Shown here piece by piece: positions 1-8,075 of a DNA stretch of 64,000 nt. The translations under genes were made by a program, and so were the position numbers. Position 1 is the stretch's first letter. Every line of letters starts with the position of its first letter. This stretch comes from Pseudomonas alkylphenolica (lineage in GTDB: Bacteria; Pseudomonadota; Gammaproteobacteria; Pseudomonadales; Pseudomonadaceae), in assembly GCF_004025535.1 (NCBI RefSeq), contig NZ_QJRG01000049.1, positions 124,001 through 188,000 of the forward strand, written 5' to 3'. Below the pieces are notes generated by a model, which was given only the letters and a program-made list of their open reading frames with translations, ran no database searches and was not told where the DNA came from.

Positions 1-470
1 TGGCGACACTCAGCCAGGAGCTTGGCCGTGCCATACCAGTCCTGCGGCTGTGACGCATTGATGGCAAAGGCGGACTTCGAGGCTTCGGTGATGGGGGCCT
101 CGAAGTTGGACCCATAGGCTGCACCGCTGCTCAGGTAGATGTACTTGCAGTCCGGTTTTTGCTCCAGGTACGACAGGGCGAGCTTGTCGTACTGCTCGGT
201 GATGGAAAATATCGCCTCGCCCATCTGGATGGCGCGTGCCGGATCGCCCACACCGACAAAATTGATGATTGCATCAAAGTGGAGGGTGCAATCGAAGCTG
301 GCATAGTCCAGTACCGGAAAGGACTTTTGCTCGGCAATTGCCTGAATGCCGGCGTCTAGCCTACCGGGTTCCCTCATGAACAGGGAGCAGTGGTATGCAG
401 TGTGTTCGGCGATGCTGGCAACCAGGTCTTTCGCGATATGGCTGGTTGCCCCCAGCAATGCAATCTTCAT
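1..470 (-). CDS. NAD(P)-dependent epimerase/reductase, YerF-like candidate (3' end outside window)
   Basis: About 156 N-terminal residues are visible; the gene runs off the left edge. It begins MKIALLGATSHIAKDL, a Rossmann nucleotide-binding start of the extended SDR family in which the usual GxxGxxG is altered to GATSHIA. Further on come YLSSGAAYG and the catalytic pair YGTAK (YxxxK). The start codon overlaps the stop of the upstream thiamine-diphosphate gene (ATGA), so the two are probably translationally coupled. In Yersinia, YerF reduces the branched keto group made by YerE; that role is inferred here only from context. It could instead be a general sugar epimerase. Confidence 0.8.
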   Translation of the reverse strand, partial: MKIALLGATSHIAKDLVASIAEHTAYHCSLFMREPGRLDAGIQAIAEQKSFPVLDYASFDCTLHFDAIINFVGVGDPARAIQMGEAIFSITEQYDKLALSYLEQKPDCKYIYLSSGAAYGSNFEAPITEASKSAFAINASQPQDWYGTAKLLAECR

Positions 471-2182
471 GGGTTCAGGTCCAGCAGGGGGGACTGCTCG
501 TGGATCGGACGACCGAACTCCAGCCGCGGTCGGCACTCCCGAGCGTCGGGCATGAGCACCTCGATGAGCATCGGCTTGCCGTCTTTGAGGAACTCGTCGA
601 CTGCTGCCTTGAACTGGCGCAGGTCGCTTGTGCTGCGTGACGCAACGCCATAGGCAGTGCCAATCGCCTGGAACTGCGAGGTGTAGCCATTCCAGTAGGT
701 CGAAGAGTTGCGCCCTTCGAAATACATTTCCTGAAAACCACGGACCATACCGAGTGAGTGGTTGTTCATCACGATGGTCAGGATTGGCAACTGATCCCGG
801 GCAATGATGTCCAGTTCTTGAATGTTTAGCTGGGCACCGCCGTCACCGGTGATGACAATGACCGGCTTGTTGCCGGCGTAGCACACCCCGACGGCTGCCG
901 GGATGGCAAAGCCCATGGTGCCCAGGCCGCCAGAATGGTGCATGGATTGTTCCGCGCCCAGCCGCAGGGTGTGCGCTGCCCACATCTGGTTATTGCCGAC
1001 GTCGGCGACGTAGTCGAGTGCTCGCGTACTGCAAAGCTCGTTCAGCGTGCTCATCAGGTCGAAAGGGCTGACGCCCCAACCTGCATATTCATCAACAAAT
1101 GTCTGTTCGAAAATCTGCGCAAGCTGTTTGCGCCAGGCTGCAGGTGCCGGGCTCAGCTGTTGCGCATGCTCGATAAAATCGGAAAACACCGGGGCCAGCT
1201 CGGTAGTGAAGGCGTGCTGGGTGGTGACGCGATTGTTCAGTTGTGCAGGATCCAGATCGAACTGGACGATTTCTGCGTGTGGTGCAAATGATTCTGGTTT
1301 GGCGCCGGTCTGCCGGACGTCCATCCGGCTGCCAAACACCAGTAGCAGGTCGCAATGCTGTACAGCGTAATTTGCTGCGCGGGTGCCATAGGCCCCAAGC
1401 ATGCCGAGGTAGTTGTCGCCAGCAGTGAGCTTCTCTGCCCCTTTCAGGCTTGCAACGTGAGGAATCCCCAGTTGCTCGACCCGTGCTAGCCACTGGGAAA
1501 AACCAGGGGTGTTGACCGCGCCGCCGCCAATCAGGAACACCGGTTTTTGGGCCTTTTCCAGCAATGCCCAAATGTTGCTGAATTCGTCGTGTTGCTGTGC
1601 TGCAGGTACTGTTTTGCCCGCCCAGCCACTCAGCAGTTCGGCGACGACGGTATCGTCGATTTCGGCGCGCTGGATGTCCATGGGGATATCCAGGAGTACA
1701 GGCCCCGGGCGTCCTTCCCGGGCAATGGCAATCGCTTTCAGGAGGCAGGGGATCAGCTCATCGACATGCGTTACCTGGTAGGCATACTTGGTGATGCTGC
1801 TGACCAGGGCAACACTGTCGAGCTCCTGGAAGCCTTGCTGGCGAATCGGCCTGTCGCCTTTGAGTTCATACGTATTGACCTGGCCGGTCAGGAACAGGCA
1901 CGGGTGGCTGTCCAGCCAGCAGTCAGCGATTCCGGTGATCAGGTTGGTGGCGCCCGGTCCGCTGGTACCCAGTGCCACCCCCATGATCTTGTGATGTGTC
2001 GCACGTGCGACAGCAGATGCAGCAAAGGCAGCGCCTTGCTCATGGTGCATGGATACCAACTTGGTTTTACCGAGCAAGTTAATGCTGTCCACCAGATGGG
2101 TAATCATTCCACCGATGAGCTCAAAACCATACAGGACGTTTGTGTCTGCAAGTACTTTTGCTACTGCATCTGAAGCTTTCAT
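467..2182 (-). CDS. Thiamine-diphosphate-dependent enzyme of acetolactate-synthase fold, YerE-like
   Basis: 571 residues with the three-domain POX/AHAS layout. Glu48 in MHHEQGAAFAA is the residue that activates the thiamine ring. The diphosphate/Mg motif runs from GDG (446-448) to NN (473-474). The gene lies 3 bases after rfbH and overlaps the next gene by an ATGA junction. Its place after a complete CDP-3,6-dideoxyhexose set, rather than beside ilvH, argues against branched-chain amino-acid synthesis. YerE of Yersinia uses ThDP and FAD to move an acetyl unit from pyruvate to C4 of CDP-3,6-dideoxy-4-keto-glucose, and the same reaction is inferred here. Alternative: another sugar or acyloin ThDP ligase. 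No strong ribosome-binding site precedes the ATG. Confidence 0.85.
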   Translation of the reverse strand: MKASDAVAKVLADTNVLYGFELIGGMITHLVDSINLLGKTKLVSMHHEQGAAFAASAVARATHHKIMGVALGTSGPGATNLITGIADCWLDSHPCLFLTGQVNTYELKGDRPIRQQGFQELDSVALVSSITKYAYQVTHVDELIPCLLKAIAIAREGRPGPVLLDIPMDIQRAEIDDTVVAELLSGWAGKTVPAAQQHDEFSNIWALLEKAQKPVFLIGGGAVNTPGFSQWLARVEQLGIPHVASLKGAEKLTAGDNYLGMLGAYGTRAANYAVQHCDLLLVFGSRMDVRQTGAKPESFAPHAEIVQFDLDPAQLNNRVTTQHAFTTELAPVFSDFIEHAQQLSPAPAAWRKQLAQIFEQTFVDEYAGWGVSPFDLMSTLNELCSTRALDYVADVGNNQMWAAHTLRLGAEQSMHHSGGLGTMGFAIPAAVGVCYAGNKPVIVITGDGGAQLNIQELDIIARDQLPILTIVMNNHSLGMVRGFQEMYFEGRNSSTYWNGYTSQFQAIGTAYGVASRSTSDLRQFKAAVDEFLKDGKPMLIEVLMPDARECRPRLEFGRPIHEQSPLLDLNP

Positions 2183-2185
2183 AAG

Positions 2186-3499
2186 TTAGAAACCGATCCC
2201 GAAGAACTCTTCCAGTTTTTCACCGACGTAGTCAAAGTGCTCTTGGCCCAGCGAAGGCTGAACGCCCAGCCAGAAAGTCTGGTTCATGGTCCGGTCAGTG
2301 TTGGTCAGTTCGCCAACGACGCGGTATTCCACGTTATGGAAGTACGGCTGACGGATCAGGTTGCCGGCAAACAGCAGGCGGGTACCGATCTTGTTCTGAT
2401 CCAGGAACTTGAGCAGGTCGACACGCTTGACCCCGGCACTTTCTTTCAGGGTGACCGGGAAACCAAACCACGACGGGTCGCTGTTAGGCGTGGCTTCGGC
2501 AATTTCAAGGAAGTCGTTCAGGCTGGACAGGCGCTCTTTGAGCAGCTTGAAGTTGCGTTTACGGGTTTCGATGAACTCAGGCGCGCGGTCGAGCTGCGCC
2601 AGCCCGCACGCTGCCTGCATGTCGGTGATCTTCAGGTTGTAACCCAGGTGGGCATACACGTACTTGTGATCGTAACCTTGTGGCAGACTGCCGAATTGCT
2701 GGCCGAAGCGGTTGCCGCAGGTGTCATCGCAACCCGGTGCGCAGTAGCAATCACGCCCCCAGTCACGGAACGATTCGGCAATCAGTTTCAGCTGGGCGTT
2801 GTTGGTGAACACCGCGCCGCCTTCACCCATGGTGATGTGGTGAGCGGGGTAGAAGCTCAAGGTGGCGATGTCACCAAAAGTGCCGACCAGCTTGCCGTCA
2901 TAGGTCGCACCGAGTGCGTCACAGCAATCTTCGACCAGCCAGAGGTTGTACTTTTCACACAGTGCTTTGACCTTGCCCAGGTTGAATGGGTTGCCAAGGG
3001 TGTGGGCGAGCATGATCGCCTTGGTCTTGGGCGTGATGGCCGCTTCAATCAGCTCGGGGTCAATGTTGTGGGTGGCCATGTCGACATCGACAAAGACCGG
3101 GATCGCTCCGAACTGGACGATAGGGTTGACGGTGGTGGGGAAGCCGGCCGCCACACCAATGACTTCGTCGCCTTTCTTGATGGCGCGGTCGCCCAGCTTG
3201 GGGGAGGTCAGGGTGCTGAACGCCACCAGGTTGGCCGAGGAGCCGGAGTTGACGGTGATGAGGTATTTGACGCCAAGAAACTCCGCCAGCTTCTTTTCGA
3301 ACTCGGCATTGAAACGGCCGGTGGTCAGCCAGCCATCAAGGGATGCTTCGACCATCAGTTGCAGTTCGCGCGCGCCAATCACCTTGCCCGAAGGTGGAAT
3401 GACAGTCTCGCCACCTACAAAAGGTTTGGCTGCCAAGGCCGTCTGAGCGTAGCGCTCGACGAGCTGGCTGATTTCCTGGCGGAGCATATCGGGAGTCAT
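2186..3499 (-). CDS. rfbH: CDP-4-keto-6-deoxy-D-glucose 3-dehydrase (E1)
   Basis: 437 residues, the usual RfbH/DdhC length. It removes the C3 hydroxyl of CDP-4-keto-6-deoxyglucose using PMP and a [2Fe-2S] centre. The Schiff-base lysine of the aminotransferase fold is replaced by His220 in FYPAHHITMGEGG, the hallmark of this enzyme. Cys193, Cys251, Cys253 and Cys261 match the iron-sulfur ligands described for the Yersinia enzyme. It is fed electrons by the reductase encoded first in this cluster. AGGAAATACT before the ATG is a good ribosome-binding site. It lies between rfbG and the ThDP gene on the same strand. Confidence 0.95.
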   Translation of the reverse strand: MTPDMLRQEISQLVERYAQTALAAKPFVGGETVIPPSGKVIGARELQLMVEASLDGWLTTGRFNAEFEKKLAEFLGVKYLITVNSGSSANLVAFSTLTSPKLGDRAIKKGDEVIGVAAGFPTTVNPIVQFGAIPVFVDVDMATHNIDPELIEAAITPKTKAIMLAHTLGNPFNLGKVKALCEKYNLWLVEDCCDALGATYDGKLVGTFGDIATLSFYPAHHITMGEGGAVFTNNAQLKLIAESFRDWGRDCYCAPGCDDTCGNRFGQQFGSLPQGYDHKYVYAHLGYNLKITDMQAACGLAQLDRAPEFIETRKRNFKLLKERLSSLNDFLEIAEATPNSDPSWFGFPVTLKESAGVKRVDLLKFLDQNKIGTRLLFAGNLIRQPYFHNVEYRVVGELTNTDRTMNQTFWLGVQPSLGQEHFDYVGEKLEEFFGIGF

Positions 3500-3528
3500 A
3501 GTATTTCCTGCTTAAAGCTTTTGGTTGT

Positions 3529-4614
3529 TTAGGCGTCAGCAGCCATGGCTGCCATGTAGCTGTTGATTTCGTCCACGCAATGGGCGTGCATATCCTCACC
3601 TCGCAACCAGGCGTGGTGCCAGGTGACGATGCGGGTCAGTGTGGTTTCCAGGTTCCAGGTCGGCTCCCACTTCAAGTGGGATCGGGCTTTGGAGATATCC
3701 AGCTTCAGGTAGCGCGCCTCATGGGGTTGAGGGTCGTTATCCAGTTGCCAGCTCGCACCGGCACCCCACGCCTCCACCATGTGGTCGAGTATCCATTCGA
3801 CAGGGCGTGCGTCTTCATCCCGAGGGCCGAAGTTCCAGCCTTGCGCAAAGGTGTGGCCCTGGTCCCAGAGGTGCTGGGCGAGGACAAGGTATCCACTGAG
3901 CGGCTCAAGGGCGTGCTGCCAGGGGCGCGTCGCTTTCGGGTTGCGAACAATGACGGGCTGCCCTTTCTCGACGGCGCGCAAAATGTCGGGAATGAGGCGA
4001 TCTTCGGCCCAGTCGCCACCACCGATCACGTTGCCGGCACGCGCCGAGGCCAGTGCTGCGGCGTTTTTGGTGTTGAAAAAGGAATTGCGGTAGGCGGAGG
4101 TGATCAGCTCTACACAGCCCTTGCTGTTGCTGTAAGGGTCGTGGCCACCCATGGGTTCGTTTTCACGATAGCCCCATTCCCATTCCTGGTTTTCGTAGCA
4201 CTTGTCTGTCGTGACATTGACGATTGCGCGCAGGCTCGGGCACTGACGTGCGGCTTCCAGCACATGGACAGTGCCCATGACATTGGTGGCATAGGTCTCG
4301 ACCGGCTCTCGATAGGACAACCTGACCAAGGGCTGAGCGGCCATGTGGATCAGAATATCCGGATCAAAAGCCGACATGCTCTCAGTAATGGCGTGCAGAT
4401 CGCGGATGTCCCCGATTTGGGAGGCCACCATGCCGTCTTCAACGCGCGCCTGTTCAAAAAGCGATGGCGTTGTCGGTGGTGCCAGGGCGAACCCTTTGAC
4501 CTGCGCGCCCATGCCTTGCAGCCACAGGGACAACCAGCTGCCCTTGAACCCGGTATGGCCTGTGACGAATACCTTCTTTCCTTTCCAGAAGGCAGCTGAA
4601 ACAGTCGCTTTCAT
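3529..4614 (-). CDS. rfbG: CDP-glucose 4,6-dehydratase
   Basis: 361 residues when started at the ATG at 4614, one base after the rfbF stop; a longer reading from 4647 would overlap rfbF by 32 bases and is less likely. It converts CDP-glucose to CDP-4-keto-6-deoxyglucose. The NAD-binding loop GHTGFKG is at residues 19-25, and the catalytic Tyr-Lys pair is in DPYSNSKGCVEL. It is an extended SDR and the second enzyme of the CDP-dideoxyhexose route. The tight spacing to rfbF indicates a single operon. About 30 bases separate its stop from the rfbH start. Confidence 0.95.
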   Translation of the reverse strand: MKATVSAAFWKGKKVFVTGHTGFKGSWLSLWLQGMGAQVKGFALAPPTTPSLFEQARVEDGMVASQIGDIRDLHAITESMSAFDPDILIHMAAQPLVRLSYREPVETYATNVMGTVHVLEAARQCPSLRAIVNVTTDKCYENQEWEWGYRENEPMGGHDPYSNSKGCVELITSAYRNSFFNTKNAAALASARAGNVIGGGDWAEDRLIPDILRAVEKGQPVIVRNPKATRPWQHALEPLSGYLVLAQHLWDQGHTFAQGWNFGPRDEDARPVEWILDHMVEAWGAGASWQLDNDPQPHEARYLKLDISKARSHLKWEPTWNLETTLTRIVTWHHAWLRGEDMHAHCVDEINSYMAAMAADA

Positions 4615-4615
4615 A

Positions 4616-5389
4616 TTAATCCCAGGTTTTCCAAGGTGCCTTGCCATTGAGCCACAGTTTTTCCAGCAGGTTTTTATCGTGCAGGGTGTCCATTGGCTGC
4701 CAGAATCCAGGGTGCTCGTGAGCCATCAGCTGACCGGCTGCTGCCAAGCCCATCAACGGCTCTTGTTCCCAGACGGTGCTGTCGTCGGTCAGGTATTCAA
4801 GTACCTGAGGGGACAATACAAAGAAGCCGCCGTTGATCATGGCGCCGTCGCCTTTGGGCTTTTCCTTGAAGTTGAGAACCTGGCCCTGCTTGATGTCCAG
4901 CGCGCCAAAGCGGCCTGGGGGATAGGTGGCAGTAAGTGTCGCTGCCTTGCCATGGCGCTTGTGGAAGGCGATGGTGGCGCTGATGTCCATGTCGCCGACG
5001 CCGTCACCGTAGGTGAAACAGAAGGCTTCTTCATTTCGGACGTAATCTGCCACGCGGCGCAGGCGGCCACCGGTCATCGACGAGTCGCCGGTGTCGACCA
5101 GGGTGACATTCCAGTCTTCGGCGCGCTTGTCGTGAACTTTCATGGTGTTTTCACGCATGTTGAAAGTTACATCCGACGTGTGCAGGAAGTAGTTAGCGAA
5201 GTACTCTTTGATCAGATAGCCTTTGTAGCCACAGCAGATGATGAAGTCATTGATGCCGTGCGAGGAGTACATCTTCATGATGTGCCAGAGGATTGGTTTT
5301 CCACCGATCTCGACCATAGGCTTTGGCCGCACACTGGTTTCCTCACTCAGGCGTGTCCCTAAACCGCCTGCCAGAATGACCGCTTTCAT
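4616..5389 (-). CDS. rfbF: Glucose-1-phosphate cytidylyltransferase
   Basis: 257 residues, full family length. It makes CDP-glucose from CTP and glucose-1-phosphate, the entry step of the CDP-deoxysugar branch. The N-terminus carries the nucleotidyltransferase signature GGLGTRLSEET (8-18) followed by RPKPM with Lys23. AAGGAG six bases before the ATG gives a strong ribosome-binding site. It sits between the reductase gene and rfbG with short spacers. It is distinguished from RmlA or GalU homologues by its neighbours and by the RfbF-like N-terminus. Confidence 0.95.
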   Translation of the reverse strand: MKAVILAGGLGTRLSEETSVRPKPMVEIGGKPILWHIMKMYSSHGINDFIICCGYKGYLIKEYFANYFLHTSDVTFNMRENTMKVHDKRAEDWNVTLVDTGDSSMTGGRLRRVADYVRNEEAFCFTYGDGVGDMDISATIAFHKRHGKAATLTATYPPGRFGALDIKQGQVLNFKEKPKGDGAMINGGFFVLSPQVLEYLTDDSTVWEQEPLMGLAAAGQLMAHEHPGFWQPMDTLHDKNLLEKLWLNGKAPWKTWD

Positions 5390-5401
5390 GATTGCTCCTT
5401 A

Positions 5402-6391
5402 TCAATTTGAACTTACAAATGCATCTGAATAAAAGTGTTTGGCAGGCAGTCCCGCAGCAGTCAGTACATCGCGAGCGGAATGAATCATGTCTTCCGAGCC
5501 GCAGGCGTAGACGACCGACCGGGTGAGGTCGATGTCATCATTGATCAGTGCTGACTGAACATAGCCGGTTCGCCCTGTCCAATGGCTGTCTGCCCGCGAC
5601 AATACCGGTATGAATGTGGCGTCCAGTCCCTGGAGTTGTGGCGTCCAGTAGATGTCGCTGCTTGTACGGCCTCCCCAATAAATGAAGACCTTTTTCCCTG
5701 CGGCCATCGAAGGGTTGCCAAGCAATTGTTCGAGCATGGCCTTGACCGGGGCGATGCCGGTACCGGTGGCGAGGAAAATGATGTTGCCAGCGTCTTTTTC
5801 GCGCAGGCTGAAGGTGCCCAGCGGGCCTTCAAGTCGTAGCAGATCGTTGGTTTTTGCACGGTCGAACCAGTACGCCGACATCATGCCGTTTTCGACTTCG
5901 CGAATTTGCAGCTCGAGTTTTCCGTCATCACGCTGGGCATTGGCGATTGAGTAGCTGCGACGCAGGCCAGCCTCACCGATTATGTCGAGATACTGTCCGG
6001 GCAGATAAACGAACTTGCTGTTAGGGGGAACCCTGAGGATGACTTCCACGACATTGTCGGCAAGCTTTTTGATTGTGTCGACTCTGCAGGGAAGAGTCTT
6101 TACGATTATGTCGCCGAGGGCGCCGATGTCTTCGGCATCGATCTCCACATCGCTAACGGCGCGCCGGCAGCACGTCAGGATCAGCCCTTCTGCGTGCTCA
6201 TCGGGAGTCAGCGAGGTTTCGTCCTTGAGTATTTCTGTTTCACCGTAGAGCACTTTGGTCTTGCAAACCCCACAGCGCCCGGTCCTGCAGCTGTACTCGA
6301 GGGTGATGCCAGCCTGCCTGGCACTGTCGAGCATTGATATGCCAGCCTCGGAACTGAAGGTTTTCCCGTTGTGAAGTTTTACTGAAGCCAT
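5402..6391 (-). CDS. ascD: CDP-6-deoxy-delta-3,4-glucoseen reductase (E3), ferredoxin-type
   Basis: 329 residues. An N-terminal plant-type [2Fe-2S] domain has Cys35, Cys40, Cys43 and Cys74; an FAD domain has RSYSIAN near residue 145; an NAD domain has the GTGIAPVKAM loop. It passes electrons from NADH to the RfbH-bound intermediate and completes C3 deoxygenation. It is the first gene of the minus-strand operon. In Yersinia pseudotuberculosis the homologous ddhD also precedes ddhA, ddhB and ddhC, so the order is the same. The base composition is visibly poorer in G+C than genes beyond 7348. Confidence 0.93.
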   Translation of the reverse strand: MASVKLHNGKTFSSEAGISMLDSARQAGITLEYSCRTGRCGVCKTKVLYGETEILKDETSLTPDEHAEGLILTCCRRAVSDVEIDAEDIGALGDIIVKTLPCRVDTIKKLADNVVEVILRVPPNSKFVYLPGQYLDIIGEAGLRRSYSIANAQRDDGKLELQIREVENGMMSAYWFDRAKTNDLLRLEGPLGTFSLREKDAGNIIFLATGTGIAPVKAMLEQLLGNPSMAAGKKVFIYWGGRTSSDIYWTPQLQGLDATFIPVLSRADSHWTGRTGYVQSALINDDIDLTRSVVYACGSEDMIHSARDVLTAAGLPAKHFYSDAFVSSN

Positions 6392-6468
6392 AGTGTTTAC
6401 CGGTTTTTAATATTCTATTCGGGCAGTAAAGGTTGCCGTCTCCTTGCTCCAGGTCTGTAGATTCCAGG

Positions 6469-6497
6469 ACTATAAAAAGACCACGGCCTAATTTAGA
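6469..6497 (-). promoter_or_regulatory. Possible promoter of the CDP-sugar operon
   Basis: On the minus strand a TATAGT hexamer (6469-6474) lies 17 bases after TCTAAA (6492-6497), about 75 bases upstream of the ascD start. The -10 box is good and the -35 box is poor. It is the best sigma-70-like candidate close to the operon, but the sequence alone does not settle it. Confidence 0.3.
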
Positions 6498-6995
6498 CGA
6501 GGAACAGCATGGGGCAAGGTGGGGCGTGAGCAGGCAGTGGGCACAGGGCAGGAGTTGCTAAGCGACGCGATAGGGGTGACGGGCGAAGGTTGCCCATAGT
6601 GACCCGATAGGCGTGCAACCAGAGGGCTATTGTCTGCGCAATTGCTCCTTGGCGGCATCTCTGGCGTTACTTTTTGCGCTCGTTCAACAACGGGGCAAAA
6701 GACTGCTGCTGCATGGGCAGCCCCCAGAGTCTCTTGATGACATCCAATATCCATGCTCAAAGCTCACATCCATGTCGGGTTAGAAGTAGCGCCGCCAGAG
6801 AATTGAGCTTTACGCCTTCAAAGGGCGGGAGGATATCCTAGATCCCGGTTTTTCGCATCACTTGTCGCGGGTCTCGGGCGTGCCAATGGCGCGAACGGTC
6901 GACACAGGCTGTATGGGGTCGGCCACGGTAGTGTCTCGGAACTGCGGCAATGCGCACCCCGTTAAAGGTACTTGGAGGCCAGTATGATCACTGTT

Positions 6996-7014
6996 GCGAT
7001 TAACCGTTAATCGC
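6996..7014. promoter_or_regulatory. 19-base interrupted palindrome
   Basis: Arms GCGATTAAC and GTTAATCGC are perfect inverted copies of nine bases around one central C. The centre is too short for an RNA hairpin, so a binding site for a dimeric regulator is the more natural reading. It lies between the divergent polysaccharide operon and the HhH gene. The cognate protein is unknown. Confidence 0.45.
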
Positions 7015-7347
7015 CAAGGGTAAATGCGGGGTAGTTGATTGTCCGCTTCAATAAAGCCGCCTTGGGTAAGGGTGGGTTGAAGCCGTTGCGTGCTGATTGT
7101 AGTGCGGCTTTTATAGCGGGCTCCATTAATTAGCGTGTGTAGTGGAAGTGATGGGGGTGAGCACGTGGAATTAAGCCTGTAAGAGTTTTCTTCAGTTTTG
7201 AACGCTACGGGATGCGAAATGCATGGCTTTGTCTGATTTGGTAAAAATTACTAGTAGTTCAGTTGTTTGACTCTTTCCCCTGCCGTTCTACGTTTGGATG
7301 GCAGCCAAGGAAAAGCTGCCTTTGCAATCACCGAAGGAGTCCTCACC

Positions 7348-7674
7348 ATGCGCAACACCGTCCTGTCCTACCTGTTACTCCCTTTGTTCGCCAGTGCGTC
7401 CTTTACGCTCAGCGCAGCGCCCGCAACTCAACCTGTAGCACCCCCGGTCGCTATCGTTACTGCGCAACAGCCCACTGCACAACTGGACCTCAACACGGCA
7501 GACGCGCTAACCCTGCAGTCCACGCTGGCTGGCATCGGCAAAACCAAGGCCGAATCCATCGTCGCCTATCGTGAAGAACATGGTGCATTTGCGTCCGTGG
7601 ACGAGCTGCTGGAGATCAAAGGCATCGGCAAGGCGCTACTCGATCGCAATCGTGACAAGCTCACTGTCAACTAG
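7348..7674 (+). CDS. ComEA-like helix-hairpin-helix protein, exported
   Basis: 108 residues. A signal peptide (about 1-24, ending near SAAPA) is followed by a Pro/Ala-rich spacer and a ComEA-type HhH domain: LDLNTADALTLQSTLAGIG and LLEIKGIGKAL are the two hairpins. Proteins of this type bind double-stranded DNA; in pseudomonads this gene usually marks the end of the O-antigen region. GGAG before the ATG at 7348 selects this start over an upstream in-frame one. A strong terminator follows. A role in DNA uptake is family knowledge, not shown here. Confidence 0.85.
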   Translation: MRNTVLSYLLLPLFASASFTLSAAPATQPVAPPVAIVTAQQPTAQLDLNTADALTLQSTLAGIGKTKAESIVAYREEHGAFASVDELLEIKGIGKALLDRNRDKLTVN

Positions 7675-7680
7675 TGCTGC

Positions 7681-7706
7681 AAAAGGCCGGTCGATGACCG
7701 GCCTTC
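7681..7706. terminator. Intrinsic terminator after the HhH gene
   Basis: The stem AAGGCCGGTC / GACCGGCCTT with a three-base loop lies just after the stop codon at 7674. It is nearly symmetric, so it could also end the convergent small gene on the other strand. Confidence 0.75.
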
Positions 7707-7728
7707 CTGGGGGCATTCAACATGTGTC

Positions 7729-7896
7729 TTAGCGATCCTGCGCATCCTTGGCATCCATTTCCGCATTGCGCTCATGCACACGCTTGAGCTGCTCCTCTGT
7801 CAACGGCAGCTTTTTGGCCGTATCACGCAGCAACATCAGGCCCCCGACAATCGAGCCGAGCGCTATCACCAATATCAACCAGGCATACCAGGGCAT
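7729..7896 (-). CDS. Small inner-membrane protein, DUF2897 type
   Basis: 55 residues beginning MPWYAWLILVIGSIVGGLM, a single membrane helix at the N-terminus followed by a charged tail rich in Glu, Lys and Arg (about 25-55). AAAGGAGAACACC before the ATG is a strong ribosome-binding site, which supports a real gene despite its size. It converges on the HhH gene and is divergent from pyrF. Small proteins of this pattern next to pyrF are common in pseudomonads; the function is unknown. Confidence 0.75.
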   Translation of the reverse strand: MPWYAWLILVIALGSIVGGLMLLRDTAKKLPLTEEQLKRVHERNAEMDAKDAQDR

Positions 7897-8075
7897 GGTG
7901 TTCTCCTTTGAGCGGCGAATGGCGCTGCTTCTAGAATGTGGATCGAATACATCATTCGTTAGTTCAAATTATAGGAAGGGGCCGCAACAAGAGCCAATTC
8001 ACGATCACCGGGCCCCCACGGGCCGCCGCTTCGTTTACAATGCGCGCCGTTCAAGACTTGCCAAGAGACCAGCCC

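Larger units (their letters stand above)
6392..7347. other. Gene-poor boundary between polysaccharide locus and core genome
   Basis: About 950 bases with no convincing coding sequence; the open frames present lack family resemblance and ribosome-binding sites. The part from about 6960 to 7260 is AT-rich. It contains an interrupted palindrome at 6996-7014 and, just before the HhH gene, a possible promoter (TTGACT 7267-7272, 16 bases, TACGTT 7289-7294). No ops/JUMPstart element (GGCGGTAG) was seen on either strand. The stretch may hold the operon control region and remains of recombination at the locus edge. Confidence 0.6.

Noticed and set aside
2186..3499. RfbH lacking the PLP lysine, considered as an inactivated aminotransferase
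   Set aside because: His220 replaces Lys in all true E1 dehydrases, and the Fe-S cysteines are present; this is the normal active form.
6392..7347. JUMPstart/ops element for the polysaccharide operon
   Set aside because: No GGCGGTAG core on either strand; GGGGTAG near 7028 and CACGGTAG near 6925 do not match well enough.
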